From: Ferruginibacter sp. HRS2-29
Lineage (GTDB): Bacteria; Bacteroidota; Bacteroidia; Chitinophagales; Chitinophagaceae
Reading direction: 5' to 3'
NCBI RefSeq assembly: GCF_024343615.1
Contig: NZ_RJUB01000001.1
Location: 124,001 to 188,000, forward strand
Length of the DNA: 64,000 nt
The notes beneath the pieces were generated by a model that was not told where the DNA came from, did not search any database, and worked only from the letters and a program-made list of their open reading frames with translations. Positions 51,830-60,578 of the stretch are shown here, one piece after another (the first letter of the stretch is position 1; each line of letters opens with the position of its first letter). The position numbers were made by a program, and so were the translations under genes.

Positions 51830-53995
51830 ATGAAACCAATCATTGCGGCATTATGCCTTTGTGCTTATGGATTGTTTGCGCATGCGCAGCAACCATCATT
51901 TAACGACACTTCCTCCCTGCAACCTGTAGAAGTGAAAGCCATCAGGGCGGGCGAGAAAGCCCCTTTTACCCAGACCACCATCAATAAAAAAACGATCCGC
52001 CAGGGCAATACCGGGCAGGATATCCCCTTTATGCTTAACCAGACGCCATCGGTGGTGGTCAACTCGGATGCAGGTACAGGTATCGGCTATACCGGTATGC
52101 GCATCCGGGGTACCGACGCTACCAGGATCAACGTGACGCTCAACGGCATCCCGTACAACGATGCCGAAAGCCAGGGAACTTTCCTGGTGAACCTGCCGGA
52201 TTTTCTTTCTTCGGTAAATTCTATACAGGTACAACGGGGTGCCGGAACCTCCTCTAACGGCACAGGCGCTTTTGGGGCAACGGTAAGCCTTTCTACCAAC
52301 GAAAAAAATGAACAGGCTTATGCCGAGATCAACAACAGCTACGGCTCCTTCAATACCTGGAAAAACACCGTAAAAGCCGGTACCGGCCTGATCGACGGAC
52401 GATACACCCTGGATGCAAGGCTCAGCCAGATCACCAGCGATGGCTACATCGACAGGGCTTCCAGCAACCTCAAGGCTTTCTATCTGTCAGGCGCCTATTA
52501 CAGGAAAAATTCCACGCTGCGCTTCAATGTTTTTTCCGGAAAAGAAAAAACCTACCAGGCCTGGAACGGTGTACCAGAAGCTTTATTGGGCAGCGACCGC
52601 ACTTACAATTCGAGCGGAACGGATAAAGCCGGAACACCTTACGACAATGAAACAGACAATTACACGCAAACACATTATCAATTATTTTTTGATACAAAGA
52701 TCAACAGCAACTGGAGTTTCAATACAGCGGCTTTCCTCACAAGAGGGCTTGGATATTATGAAAATTACAAAGCCCGGGAAAAATATTCCAAATACGGGTT
52801 GCCCAACCTGGTGCTGGCCGATACCACCATCACCCGTACGGACCTGATCCGACAGAAATGGCTCGACAATTATTTTTACGGGCAGGTATTTGCTGCACAA
52901 TACAAAAAAAATAAAAGCGAGATCACCATCGGTGGCAGCTGGAGCACTTATGATGGTACGCATCACGGAGATATCGTGTGGGCGCAGTATGGCATTGATA
53001 AAGGCTATCGCTATTATGATGTAACGGCAAAAAAATCGGAACTGAACACTTATGTGAAATGGCAGTATGAATTTGTGCGCAACTGGAACCTCTTCACCGA
53101 TCTGCAATACAAACATGTGGAGCATAAGATGAACGGTTTTGCCGATAACCCTACCCTGCTCATCAAAAGGGATTTTGATTTCATCAATCCCAAAGCAGGG
53201 GTGAGTTATACCAGCAACGGGTTGAAAGCTTACCTGAGTTATGCGGTGGCCAATAAAGAACCCAACAGGGATGATTTTGAAGCGGGGGTGATCAATCAGC
53301 CGAAGAAGGAGATGTTGCAGGACGTTGAACTTGGTGCAGAAAAAAGAACTTCCCGGTATTTTGTTGGTGCTACATTCTATTACATGCAATACAAGGATCA
53401 ACTGGTGCTTACCGGCCGCATGAATGATGTGGGAGCTTATACAAGGATCAACGTGCCGAAGAGCTACCGGGCAGGTGTAGAACTACAGGCCGGCTATGTG
53501 GTGAACGATTGGCTGAATGCCAGCGCCAATGTAACTTTCAGCAAAAACAAGATCAAACGTTTTACAGAGTTCCTGGATGAATACGATGTGGATTACAACT
53601 GGATCAGCCAGGTTGCCATCGATCATAAAAATACCGACATCGCATTTTCGCCTTCAGTGGTAGCGGGTGGTATCATCAATATCTTACCGGTAAAAAACCT
53701 GCAGGTAAGCCTCATCAGCAAATACGTAGGCGATCAATACCTGGATAATACTCAAAGTGCGCAACGCAGGCTGAATGGTTTTTATACACAGGATGCGAGA
53801 GTGATCTATACGATCCAAAAAAAGCTGTTTAAAGAATGGAATATTTCTGCGCAGGTAAACAATGTATTCAGCAAGAAATACGAACCTAACGGTGCCGTGT
53901 ACCCGATTGTGTATGATGGTGCGGTAGTGTCGGATAAATATTATTTTCCCATGGCGCCTGCCAATTTTGTAATAGGATTGAATATCTCGCTTTAG
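51830..53995 (+). CDS. TonB-dependent outer-membrane receptor, probable thiamin/TPP transporter
   Basis: 721 residues with a signal peptide (1-19, ending FAHAQ). The plug domain is at ~35-150 (DIPFMLNQTPSVVVNSDAGT, IRGTDATRINVTLNGIPYND, QVQRGAGTSSNGTGAFGAT). The 22-strand barrel follows and ends in Leu/Phe-type aromatic strands (NFVIGLNISL). It is a BtuB-size receptor without a carboxypeptidase-like N-domain, so not a SusC-type protein. Regulation by the TPP riboswitch in its leader is the main evidence for the ligand. No SusD partner follows. Confidence 0.92.
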   Translation: MKPIIAALCLCAYGLFAHAQQPSFNDTSSLQPVEVKAIRAGEKAPFTQTTINKKTIRQGNTGQDIPFMLNQTPSVVVNSDAGTGIGYTGMRIRGTDATRINVTLNGIPYNDAESQGTFLVNLPDFLSSVNSIQVQRGAGTSSNGTGAFGATVSLSTNEKNEQAYAEINNSYGSFNTWKNTVKAGTGLIDGRYTLDARLSQITSDGYIDRASSNLKAFYLSGAYYRKNSTLRFNVFSGKEKTYQAWNGVPEALLGSDRTYNSSGTDKAGTPYDNETDNYTQTHYQLFFDTKINSNWSFNTAAFLTRGLGYYENYKAREKYSKYGLPNLVLADTTITRTDLIRQKWLDNYFYGQVFAAQYKKNKSEITIGGSWSTYDGTHHGDIVWAQYGIDKGYRYYDVTAKKSELNTYVKWQYEFVRNWNLFTDLQYKHVEHKMNGFADNPTLLIKRDFDFINPKAGVSYTSNGLKAYLSYAVANKEPNRDDFEAGVINQPKKEMLQDVELGAEKRTSRYFVGATFYYMQYKDQLVLTGRMNDVGAYTRINVPKSYRAGVELQAGYVVNDWLNASANVTFSKNKIKRFTEFLDEYDVDYNWISQVAIDHKNTDIAFSPSVVAGGIINILPVKNLQVSLISKYVGDQYLDNTQSAQRRLNGFYTQDARVIYTIQKKLFKEWNISAQVNNVFSKKYEPNGAVYPIVYDGAVVSDKYYFPMAPANFVIGLNISL

Positions 53996-54022
53996 CGAGA
54001 TTCAATCCTGTTACAAAATTAG

Positions 54023-54104
54023 TAATTACGAATTACGAATGAGGGTCGCACGATCTGGAGTTTATACTTCTCCTCGTGCGACCCTCATTCGTAATTCGTA
54101 ATTA
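54023..54104. repeat. Perfect 30-bp inverted repeat (AATTACGAATTACG words)
   Basis: A 30-bp arm starting TAATTACGAATTACGAATGA and continuing GGGTCGCACG (54023-54052) is exactly mirrored at 54075-54104, with a 22-nt loop. It separates two convergent genes (TonB receptor and rhodanese) and could end both transcripts. Confidence 0.85.
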
Positions 54105-54115
54105 TCAATTCGTAA

Positions 54116-54415
54116 TTAAATAGCTTGCCACGCCAGCACCCCACCCTCCAGGTTCTTCACATTGGTAAACCCAAGCGACTCCAGGGTAAGTGCGGCCTGC
54201 ACACTGCGCCTGCCGCTGCGGCAGTATACGATCACTTCTTCATTTTGCCATTCGGCAATATCGTCTGTCTGCATGGTAAGGATGTTCCCCAGTGGAATGA
54301 ATGCCCCGCCGATGTTGAATTCCGCCCTTTCATCGGGTTCCCTCACATCGAGCAGGTGTACATCTTCACCTGCATCCAACCGTTGTTTGATCTCCTGTAC
54401 TGTTACGTTTGTCAT
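54116..54415 (-). CDS. Rhodanese-like domain protein
   Basis: 99 residues, a single rhodanese domain with active Cys65 in YCRSGRRS, preceded by LLDVREPDERAEFNIGGAF. It fits single-domain rhodaneses that carry persulfide sulfur (GlpE/PspE-like). Cytoplasmic by lack of signal peptide. It starts 10 nt after the PASTA protein gene and likely belongs to the ddl-PASTA-rhodanese transcript. Confidence 0.9.
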   Translation of the reverse strand: MTNVTVQEIKQRLDAGEDVHLLDVREPDERAEFNIGGAFIPLGNILTMQTDDIAEWQNEEVIVYCRSGRRSVQAALTLESLGFTNVKNLEGGVLAWQAI

Positions 54416-54425
54416 GTTGTATTTT

Positions 54426-55244
54426 TTATTCCGGTGATTTATTTTCAGATGAATCTTTCGGGTTGATCATGACCGGTGATATCCACAGGTCCATGAGTTG
54501 CCCGGATTGTATATAATTCAATTGCCTGTTTTCGGGATCGTCAGTAAGCCGCATAGGGCTTTGCCTGATGATGAATGCGGAGCAGGTATCTTTTACCGGG
54601 CCTTCGGTGATCAATGCCCCCAGGCTGATCCCCAGTTCTTCAAGCAACTGTTTTGCTTCGCAAAAAGTTTTTCCTTCCAGGTCTGGCACAGGAATATTCT
54701 GTTGGTCAATACCACGGGCGATCACCAGGTCGATGCGGCTGCCCCAGAGTACTTTGGCCCCCGATTCAATAGCGGCTCCGTTAAATTTTTGTTCGAGCAC
54801 GGACCCCATGGTGAAGTCGGGCTTGAACGTGGTATCCCCTAGTTTGAGGTGACTGCGTTTTAATATTTCCAGCGCATAGTTCAGCGATTTGCCTTTCAGC
54901 GATGGCATTTCCACCATTGGAAGTGTTTCGCGGTTGACAGTCAGCAAAACTGTACGATTGATTTTTACCGTACTGTTGGCTTCCGGAAATTGTTTGAGCA
55001 CCGTTCCCATTTTAGCCGTATCCACATACACGGAATCGAGTATGGTGACATCGAACCCCTTTTCTTCCAGGAACCTGATGGCTTCCTTAGTGCTCTTATT
55101 GGTAACGGAAGGCACAGTGAGGTATTCGCCGTGCTTGGTGATCATACCGAGCATTTGCAGAATGCCAAACAGGATGAGAAAAAGCAGCCCGATCGCTACC
55201 AGTAAATTTACCCAGAAAGGGCGGTGGGTGATGAATTTAAACAC
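54426..55244 (-). CDS. PASTA-domain membrane protein
   Basis: 272 residues. One membrane helix (~12-34, WVNLLVAIGLLFLILFGILQ). Three PASTA-like units follow (around 42-108, 111-180 and 183-262), each with the VPSLxGKSxxEAxxxLxxxGL pattern (TVPSVTNKSTKEAIRFLEEK, EMPSLKGKSLNYALEILKR, PVPDLEGKTFCEAKQLLEEL). PASTA domains bind peptidoglycan or muropeptide stems, usually on kinases or penicillin-binding proteins; here there is no catalytic domain. Placement behind ddl supports a cell-wall role. Confidence 0.88.
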   Translation of the reverse strand: MFKFITHRPFWVNLLVAIGLLFLILFGILQMLGMITKHGEYLTVPSVTNKSTKEAIRFLEEKGFDVTILDSVYVDTAKMGTVLKQFPEANSTVKINRTVLLTVNRETLPMVEMPSLKGKSLNYALEILKRSHLKLGDTTFKPDFTMGSVLEQKFNGAAIESGAKVLWGSRIDLVIARGIDQQNIPVPDLEGKTFCEAKQLLEELGISLGALITEGPVKDTCSAFIIRQSPMRLTDDPENRQLNYIQSGQLMDLWISPVMINPKDSSENKSPE

Positions 55245-55275
55245 AGATTTAGATTTCGTTAGTACAATATTACAG

Positions 55276-55380
55276 GGAATTAATAATTAATAATGAATAA
55301 TTAATAATTCCTTTGCCAGAAATAGCCTCCAGCTTTTGATACAAAATTCAAACTGAAATAACTAATAATTATTAATTAAA
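55276..55380. repeat. Inverted repeat of TTAATAATTAATAATG words
   Basis: AATTAATAATTAATAATGAA-type words (55277-55310) are followed by ACTAATAATTATTAATTAAA-type words at 55360-55380, at the end of ddl. It is a weaker member of the word-repeat hairpins. Confidence 0.5.
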
Positions 55381-56355
55381 AGCTTCTTCAATAAGCGCCG
55401 AATAAAATTCCTTCAGCGACCATCCCATCGCCTTCACCTGCTGCGGTACAAGGCTTGCGGCGCTTTGTCCGGGTACGGTATTGATCTCCAGCATGTAGGG
55501 TTGCCCCACAGTTTCTTCATAGATGAAATCGATGCGTACAATACCGCGGCAGTTGAATACCGAGTAGGCTTTCCTTGCGGCATCCCGTACTTTGTCGGCC
55601 ACCACTTCATCCACTTCCGCGGGGGTGATCTCCTCACTGGCGCCTTCATATTTCGCTTCAAAATCGAAGAACTCGTTTTTCGAAATGATCTCGGTCATCG
55701 GCAGGGCGATGATCTTTCCTTTACTGCGGAAAACACCGATAGTAAGTTCCCTTCCTTTGATGAATTCTTCCACCAGTACCTGCTCGTCTACCGCGAAAGC
55801 TTTTTCGAGGGCCGCGGGCAATTGTGCGGGCCCGGTCACTTTGCTCATGCCCAGGCTGCTTCCGCCGTTGTTTGGCTTCACGAATACCGGTAGTTTCAAC
55901 TGGTCCAACACCTGTTCGGCCGTAGTACCGTCATTTTTAAATAAATGCATCGACTTCGCCACATATATACCGGCAAAAGCTGCTACCGCAACAGTATATC
56001 GTTTGTTGAACGTAAGCGCCGATGTGGCTGCATCGCAGGATGTATAAGGAATGTTGAGACAATCGAAATACCCCTGCAGCTTCCCGTCTTCGCCGGGTGT
56101 ACCGTGCAGGCCAATGAGCACTGCATCAAAAGTTATTTTTGAACCATCCACGGTAATGGAAAAATCATTTTTATCCACTTCGCTTTTTTCACCCGAAGGG
56201 GATTTATAAAACCAGCCCGAAGGATGGATATCTATCAGGTAACAATCCCATTTGCCGGAATCGATGTTATTGAAAATCGTTTCTGCACTTTTATAAGAAA
56301 TGACCGCTTCCCCGGAGTACCCGCCGGTGACAAGGGCTATTTTTTTGTTACTCAT
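55372..56355 (-). CDS. ddl: D-alanine--D-alanine ligase
   Basis: 327 residues with ATP-grasp architecture. N-terminal IALVTGGYSGEAVISYKSAE; HGTPGEDGKLQGYFD (~85-99); VKPNNGGSSLGMSKV (ATP-binding loop); EEFIKGRELTIGVF; and the C-terminal metal-binding RIDFIYE..GQPYMLEINTVPGQS with E..N. The enzyme joins two D-Ala for the peptidoglycan stem peptide in the cytoplasm. The length is normal. It precedes the PASTA and rhodanese genes on the same strand. Confidence 0.95.
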   Translation of the reverse strand: MSNKKIALVTGGYSGEAVISYKSAETIFNNIDSGKWDCYLIDIHPSGWFYKSPSGEKSEVDKNDFSITVDGSKITFDAVLIGLHGTPGEDGKLQGYFDCLNIPYTSCDAATSALTFNKRYTVAVAAFAGIYVAKSMHLFKNDGTTAEQVLDQLKLPVFVKPNNGGSSLGMSKVTGPAQLPAALEKAFAVDEQVLVEEFIKGRELTIGVFRSKGKIIALPMTEIISKNEFFDFEAKYEGASEEITPAEVDEVVADKVRDAARKAYSVFNCRGIVRIDFIYEETVGQPYMLEINTVPGQSAASLVPQQVKAMGWSLKEFYSALIEEAFN

Positions 56356-56390
56356 ATGTTTTTTATTACAAGAATTAAAACAACTTGATC

Positions 56391-56500
56391 GACCTCCGGG
56401 GTTTTAAAACCCCCGGAGCGTCTACCCCGAGACCTCCGGGGTTTCGAAAACCCCGGAGGTCTACCCTAAGACACCCGGAGGTTTCGAAAACCTCCGGGGT
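56391..56500. repeat. GACCTCCGGGGTTT palindromic repeats
   Basis: Three palindromic units (GACCTCCGGGGTTTTAAAAC.., AGACCTCCGGGGTTTCGAAA.., ACACCCGGAGGTTTCGAAAA..) each fold back on themselves. They lie between ddl and the DUF4440 lipoprotein gene. Confidence 0.75.
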
Positions 56501-56501
56501 C

Positions 56502-56972
56502 TTATTCTTCTTCGGCTCCTTCATTGCCGGTATCCAATACAAATTTCCAGCTGCCGTCGTCCTGCTTTTTCCAGATACTCACATAAGTACCATAGATGAC
56601 AGTATCCACACCATTCGGGTGCAGTGCATAAAGGCCATAAGTATATCCCAGATCGGCTGATTTAGATACGAATACTTTTTGTGGCTCCCAGTTAAGTTTG
56701 TAAGAAGTATCGTTTTGCTGGATAAGGTAGTCGATGGCATGTGCCCCTACTATCGGCATCTGGTTTGGCCTGAGCAATACCCCATTGCTGTCGATATATT
56801 CGATGAATGCATTCTTCATTCCTTTTTCGACACTCAGATCGGAAAATTTCCGGTCGGTTTCCATCAGTGCCTCTCTTTCCGCTGCCAGGTCGGGAACCGC
56901 AGCGTCTTTTTTTCTTGTCTGACAGGAACATATGCAAATGATCACCAGACAAATAAAACCCCCTCTCGTCAT
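56502..56972 (-). CDS. DUF4440-like (SnoaL/NTF2 fold) lipoprotein
   Basis: 156 residues. A short signal with a lipobox (ICICSC, Cys 17), then an NTF2-like domain (LAAEREALMETDRKFSDLSV, MKNAFIEYIDSNGVLLRPNQ, DTVIYGTYVSIWKKQDDGSW, KFVLDTGNEG). This pattern matches DUF4440. Many such proteins sit on the envelope with unknown ligands. The stop codon is 2 nt after the palindromic repeat cluster. Confidence 0.8.
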   Translation of the reverse strand: MTRGGFICLVIICICSCQTRKKDAAVPDLAAEREALMETDRKFSDLSVEKGMKNAFIEYIDSNGVLLRPNQMPIVGAHAIDYLIQQNDTSYKLNWEPQKVFVSKSADLGYTYGLYALHPNGVDTVIYGTYVSIWKKQDDGSWKFVLDTGNEGAEEE

Positions 56973-57110
56973 ATGATGCTTTTAATGATGGGCAAGATAA
57001 TGATAATACCAAAGATAGTATTAACAAAAAGGCGAAAGTATTATTAAAATACCCTCGCCAGGATGCAGGAAATATCACCTGCCTGATTAAGCCTTTCGGC
57101 TACAAAAAGG

Positions 57111-57458
57111 TTAAATATGCAATTTCTCTTTTTTCCCCATCAGCTCGGCTACCGTTTCGCGGTAATCTTCATCAGGTACACAGCAATCTACCGGGCAAAC
57201 CGCGGCACACTGTGGTTCTTCATGAAAACCCTGGCACTCCGTGCATTTATTGGGAACGATATAATAAGTATCTGCCGAAATCGGAGCATTGCGCTGGTCG
57301 GCATCCAGGGTGGATCCATCCATCAGGGTAAAAGTGCCTTTAATGGTAGTTCCATCGGATATAGCCCACTCAACACCGCCTTCGTAAATCGCATTATTCG
57401 GACATTCGGGCTCACAAGCCCCGCAGTTTATACATTCGTCTGTTATCTTTATTGCCAT
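57111..57458 (-). CDS. 4Fe-4S dicluster ferredoxin
   Basis: 115 residues with two clusters: [16 protein letters not shown] and, after an insert of about 60 residues, CTECQ plus [10 protein letters not shown]. The insert between clusters and the FHEEPQ loop are typical of the longer ferredoxins of Bacteroidota. It is divergent from the acyl-CoA reductase gene with only 36 bp between them, suggesting shared control and possibly electron supply. Confidence 0.92.
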   Translation of the reverse strand: MAIKITDECINCGACEPECPNNAIYEGGVEWAISDGTTIKGTFTLMDGSTLDADQRNAPISADTYYIVPNKCTECQGFHEEPQCAAVCPVDCCVPDEDYRETVAELMGKKEKLHI

Positions 57459-57494
57459 CTATCGTAATTTTGGTGTAAAATTAATAAGAATAAC

Positions 57495-58490
57495 ATGGAT
57501 TTACAAGAACGAATTGATTTAATGGTGGAAATAGGAGAATATTTTAAAGCCGATCATGAGGAATGGAAAACAGTGAAACAACAGGCTTACCAGAAAAATG
57601 GCTGGTTTACACCCGAATTCATACAAAATGCTGCTGATCAGCTGGCAGACAATTTTCTGCAAAAAGACAAGCTGACTGCCTGGGCTGCCCATTATCACAT
57701 CGATGATAATATTTCCCCGAAAAATGTGGGTATCGTGATGGCAGGAAATATTCCTCTGGTGGGCTTCCACGATTTTTTAACGGTTTTCATCAGCGGGCAT
57801 TACCAGACGGTAAAATTGTCGTCGAAAGATGATGTATTGCTGAAACATATTTTCAAGCAGATGTATTCGTTGCACATCGAAACGCAGAATCATATTTCCA
57901 TCGCGGACATGCTGAAAGGGTGTGATGCATATATCGCCACCGGCAGCAATAACTCCGGCCGGTACTTTGAACAATATTTTGGAAAATATCCTAACATCAT
58001 CCGCCGCAACCGTACGTCTGCAGCCATTCTTACAGGAGATGAATCTGCCGAAGAACTGTTGAAATTATCCGATGATGTGCATTTGTATTTCGGCCTGGGC
58101 TGCCGCAATGTGACCAAGATCTATGTTCCGGAAGGATATGATTTCGTTCCGTTGCTGGATGCTTTCAAATCGTACGCTTATTTTGCGGATCACCACAAAT
58201 ACAAGAACAATTACGATTACCAGCTTTCCATTTTATTGCTGAATAATATTTATTACATGACGGATGGAAGCACCTTGCTGATTGAGAACGAGGGGCTTTT
58301 TTCGCCCATCAGCCAGCTGCATTATTCGTTCTACCAACAAGGAGAAGATCCGGCGGCTGAATTGAAAGATAATGAGGATGTGCAATGCATCGTGTCTAAA
58401 AATGAGATACCTTTCGGAGAGGCGCAACACCCGCAGTTGTTTTCGTATGCGGATGGCGTGGATACGATGGAATTTTTATTGGGCTTGTGA
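57495..58490 (+). CDS. Acyl-CoA reductase (LuxC-like)
   Basis: 331 residues resembling LuxC-type fatty acyl reductases in the aldehyde dehydrogenase fold. Landmarks: NVGIVMAGNIPLVGFHDFL (Rossmann part), catalytic C203 in YFGLGCRNVTKIYVP, and the SNNSGRYFEQYFGKYP block. Shorter than LuxC (about 480) but of the length usual for the Bacteroidota group. Such enzymes reduce acyl-CoA or acyl thioesters to aldehydes with NADPH. Context with a ferredoxin gives no pathway by itself. Confidence 0.85.
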   Translation: MDLQERIDLMVEIGEYFKADHEEWKTVKQQAYQKNGWFTPEFIQNAADQLADNFLQKDKLTAWAAHYHIDDNISPKNVGIVMAGNIPLVGFHDFLTVFISGHYQTVKLSSKDDVLLKHIFKQMYSLHIETQNHISIADMLKGCDAYIATGSNNSGRYFEQYFGKYPNIIRRNRTSAAILTGDESAEELLKLSDDVHLYFGLGCRNVTKIYVPEGYDFVPLLDAFKSYAYFADHHKYKNNYDYQLSILLLNNIYYMTDGSTLLIENEGLFSPISQLHYSFYQQGEDPAAELKDNEDVQCIVSKNEIPFGEAQHPQLFSYADGVDTMEFLLGL

Positions 58491-58826
58491 CGACAGACCA
58501 CCGACGACAGGCGACAGACCACAGACAATCCACCGGCCATAGGGATACAGACGATTGAATAAAAAAATTAAATTGCTATCAGAAAAAACTTTCAGCCATT
58601 ATAAACCCGTCGTCCGTGGTCCGTGGTCTGTGGCCTGTCCTCGGTCGTCCGTAGTCTGTCGTCCGTGGTCGCCCTTCCCATCTACGAAAGCTTTACTAAT
58701 TTAGTGTTAAAGATGGCAGGAGGTAATGTACATTCTGGCAGTGCATCGTTACTTTGTAGGCGAGGCACACGATTTGTGAATTGGTAGTGCTGACGAAAAA
58801 TTGAAGAAAAATAAAACCTTAGAAAA
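58491..58826. repeat. Repeat-filled intergenic region (GTCCGTGGTC words)
   Basis: 336 bp. GACAGACCACCGACGACAGG-type words (58491-58530) are mirrored by GTCGTCCGTGGTCCGTGGTC-type words (58609-58672), forming a long inverted repeat related to the 21-bp tandem repeats at 45836. The last 140 bp lead into the HtrA gene and hold no recognisable gene. Confidence 0.65.
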
Positions 58827-60368
58827 ATGAAGATCAAACAAATTTTCGCAACTGTCGCTATCAGCGCAGTAACCACATTGGGAGTGATATGGGGTTATGG
58901 AAAATTCATGAAGAATGATAATTATTATGGCGGCCAGCAATCGGGTGTGTTACCGGCAAACTATAAATATGCAGGGTACACCGATGGCAATACCCCACCC
59001 CCGAATGGTGCAGTCGATTTTACCCAGGCTGCACAAACTTCCATTCCGACCGTTGTGCATATCAAAACCAAAACGAATGCAAAACAGGTAACCAACAGCC
59101 TGCCACGCAATCAGCAGCGCCAGAATCCTTTCAGCGACTTTTTTGATGATGATATGATGAACCAGCTTTTTGGCGGCGGCAGAAGCGGGATGATCCCTGA
59201 ACAAAGGGCTTCCGGCTCGGGTGTGATCATCGGGGAAAACGGCTACATCGTAACCAACAACCACGTAGTAGCGAATGCCGATGAAGTGACGGTTACTTTG
59301 AGCAACAAAAAAACATACACCGCTAAAGTGGTGGGAACTGATCCTGCCTATGATCTCGCTGTGATCAAGATAGAAGCTTCCGGCCTTCCTTACCTCGTAT
59401 ACGGCAATTCGGATGACGTAAAGATCGGCCAGTGGGTATTGGCGATCGGTTATCCGCTGAACCTGGAAACTACGGTTACCGCGGGTATCGTGAGTGCAAA
59501 ATCCAGGAGCCTTGGACTGAACAGGGACAGGTCTGGCCAGGCATCAGGAGCGGTAGAAAGTTACATCCAGACGGATGCTGCGGTAAACCAGGGCAACAGT
59601 GGTGGCGCTTTGATCAGTACCGATGGTAAACTGATCGGTATCAACTCCGCGATCGCTTCGCCAACGGGATATTACTCCGGTTATTCTTATGCTATCCCGG
59701 TGAATATCGCTAAAAAAGTAGTGGATGATATCATCAAATTCGGTACGGTACAAAGGGGCTACCTGGGCGTACAATATGTGCCTGCCAGCGATATGAGCAG
59801 CGCGGAAAAGAAAAAACAAGGCATCCCCGAATCGGCTTACGGCATTTATGTTACGGATGTTCAAAAAGAAGGGGCTGCGTATGAAGCCGGTATCCGCAGA
59901 GGTGATATCATGAAAAAGATCGGTAATGTGGAAGTGACCAGCGGTGCGGAAATGCAGGAACAGATCAGCAACTACAAACCAGGAGATAAGGTACCGGTAA
60001 CGTATACGCGAAATGACAAGGATATAACCACTACGGTTACCCTGAAAAACAAAGCAGGTAATTTTGATATCGTAAAGGGCGAAACAGCGATTGATCTTTT
60101 AGGCGCCGACCTTGCCAATCTTGATCCGAAAAAAGCCAAAGAATATGGAGTAAATGGCGGTGTGGTCGTTAAGAAAATAAAAGATGGTGTGCTTAATGAT
60201 CAGACAAGGATCAAAGACAGTTTCATCATCATGAAAGTGAATGACCAGGATGTAAAGAATATGGAAGAATTGAAAACCGCCATAGGTAATAATAAAAATT
60301 TAACCATCAGCGGATTTTATCCTGGTTATGATGGATTATATGATTACCAGGTGACTTTGGGGGAATAA
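58827..60368 (+). CDS. HtrA/Deg serine protease with two PDZ domains
   Basis: 513 residues. An N-terminal membrane anchor or uncleaved signal (~5-26) is followed by the trypsin-like domain with catalytic H146 (TNNHVV), D176 (AYDLAVIKI) and S258 (GNSGGAL). PDZ1 is at ~310-410 (RGYLGVQYVP ... AGIRRGDIMKKIGNVEVTSG) and PDZ2 at ~420-513, more diverged. This is the DegP/DegQ layout: envelope protein quality control, degrading or holding misfolded proteins. Length and domain order fit the family. Confidence 0.93.
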   Translation: MKIKQIFATVAISAVTTLGVIWGYGKFMKNDNYYGGQQSGVLPANYKYAGYTDGNTPPPNGAVDFTQAAQTSIPTVVHIKTKTNAKQVTNSLPRNQQRQNPFSDFFDDDMMNQLFGGGRSGMIPEQRASGSGVIIGENGYIVTNNHVVANADEVTVTLSNKKTYTAKVVGTDPAYDLAVIKIEASGLPYLVYGNSDDVKIGQWVLAIGYPLNLETTVTAGIVSAKSRSLGLNRDRSGQASGAVESYIQTDAAVNQGNSGGALISTDGKLIGINSAIASPTGYYSGYSYAIPVNIAKKVVDDIIKFGTVQRGYLGVQYVPASDMSSAEKKKQGIPESAYGIYVTDVQKEGAAYEAGIRRGDIMKKIGNVEVTSGAEMQEQISNYKPGDKVPVTYTRNDKDITTTVTLKNKAGNFDIVKGETAIDLLGADLANLDPKKAKEYGVNGGVVVKKIKDGVLNDQTRIKDSFIIMKVNDQDVKNMEELKTAIGNNKNLTISGFYPGYDGLYDYQVTLGE

Positions 60369-60369
60369 A

Positions 60370-60578
60370 ACAAATCTATGATCTGAGATGTATGATCTAT
60401 GATCTAAGATGTATGATCCAGGTCTTCCCGGATTAACTTATATAAAAAAATCCCGTTCCAACAGTATTGTTGGAACGGGATTTTTTTTATCGTTCCAACC
60501 GAAAGAGATCATACATCATAGATCATAGATCATACATCATAGATCATACATCTTAGATCATAGATCATACATCATAGA
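60370..60578. repeat. GATCATAGATCATACATC word repeats flanking a terminator
   Basis: Forward words (ATCTGAGATGTATGATCTAT) at 60376-60418 and inverted words (AGATCATACATCATAGATCA) at 60506-60578 surround the terminator at 60444-60487, giving a nested fold. Same word family as 10470-10592. Confidence 0.75.
60444..60487. terminator. Bidirectional terminator with perfect 20-bp stem
   Basis: AAAAAAATCCCGTTCCAACA (60444-60463) and its exact complement (60468-60487) around loop GTAT, ending in T8 on the plus strand and T7 on the minus strand. It lies between the convergent HtrA and PAP2 genes. Confidence 0.92.
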
